Shown here one piece after another: positions 5,924 to 6,330 of a DNA stretch of 6,330 nucleotides. The DNA lies in NCBI GenBank assembly GCA_015487365.1, contig WFPT01000131.1:1-6330 (forward strand), given 5' to 3'. The stretch is from Aquificaceae bacterium (GTDB taxonomy: Bacteria > Aquificota > Aquificia > Aquificales > Aquificaceae). The number at the start of each line of letters is the position of its first letter. Position 1 is the first letter of the stretch. Below the pieces are notes generated by a model. That model did not search any database. It had not been told where the DNA came from and worked only from the letters and a program-made list of their open reading frames with translations. Both the position numbers and the translations under genes were made by a program.

Positions 5924-6330
5924 TTAAGGAGGACGGGGTAGAGGAGGAGAAGGTAATAACCTTACCAAACTTTGTGGATGAAGGTGAAGTAAGTTTTAAG
6001 GAAAACCCCTTTAAAGGTAAGGGGGTAGTCCTCTTCTGCGGTAAGGTAGTTAGGGGAAAGGGTATATACGATTACTTAAAGATTTACGAGGACTTAAAGG
6101 GTAAAAATTTGGTCTTTTTGGTGGTGGGGGATGGGGAGGAGCTAAAAACTTTAAGGGAGGTTTATAAAGGGGTGCACTTTGTGGGAAAGGTTGAAAACAC
6201 CTTAGAGTATTTTAGCTTTTCAGACCTTTTAATCTTCCCCACCTACGCCAAGGAAAGTTTTGGGAGGGTAATAATAGAAGCCTTTGCTACTAAAACCTTA
6301 GTCTTGGCTTACGAAAGCGGAAACACGAAG
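5914..6330 (+). pseudogene. GT4-type glycosyltransferase, C-terminal fragment after the frameshift (runs off window)
   Basis: The shifted frame gives 139 codons without a stop to the window edge: EILIKEDGVEEEKVITLPNF, then the donor-binding domain beginning VVLFCGKVVRGKG, a VFLVVGDGEEL strand-turn, VHFVGKV, and the EX7E motif in KESFGRVIIEAFA, which in GT4 enzymes contacts the nucleotide sugar. This is exactly the expected continuation of the fragment starting at 5501, so the two were one gene. The frame opens only after a TGA at 5908-5910 and has no credible start of its own: the first candidate is a GTG at 5974, already inside the conserved LPNFVDEGE stretch and poorly spaced from a ribosome-binding site. 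About 80-100 residues of a typical member lie beyond the window. The reading frame downstream of the break looks intact, which suggests a recent lesion or a sequencing/assembly indel. Confidence 0.85.

Overview
The window looks like chromosomal DNA from a thermophilic bacterium of the Aquificales (Aquifex/Hydrogenobacter type). This is inferred, not proven. The genes are packed with overlaps, arginine is mostly AGG and isoleucine often ATA, the proteins are rich in Lys and Glu, and the Ppx/GppA fragment carries the DQGGGSTE form of its phosphate loop that I recall from the Aquifex aeolicus protein. There is no rRNA, tRNA, CRISPR array, insertion sequence or phage gene. No gap between genes exceeds 31 bases.

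Layout. (1) Bases 1-615, plus strand: the C-terminal part of a Ppx/GppA exopolyphosphatase, cut by the window edge. (2) Bases 599-3763, minus strand: a four-gene operon read right to left, encoding a DUF2231 membrane protein, an M29-type aminopeptidase, a CRP/FNR-family regulator and FabD. Neighbours are separated by 2 bp, overlap by 46 bp, or overlap by a TGATG junction. The operon meets ppx tail to tail with a 17-bp overlap. (3) Bases 3764-3794: a 31-bp divergent region. On the minus strand it holds a consensus TTGACA-18-TATAAT promoter placed so close to the DUF2231 ATG that the mRNA should be leaderless. Its -35 box runs into the first codons of the divergent gene. (4) Bases 3795-6330, plus strand: penicillin-binding protein 2 (mrdA), overlapped by 4 bp by a GT4-family glycosyltransferase gene. 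The latter is broken by a one-base frameshift near 5912-5917 and leaves the window unfinished.

Functionally this is mostly housekeeping: polyphosphate/(p)ppGpp metabolism, malonyl loading for fatty-acid synthesis, peptide turnover, side-wall peptidoglycan synthesis and probable surface-glycan synthesis. The points worth a second look are the leaderless promoter, the regulator coupled directly to fabD, the ribosome-binding site buried in the aminopeptidase gene, and the frameshifted glycosyltransferase. I found no convincing sign of a new defence, mobile or otherwise undescribed system.
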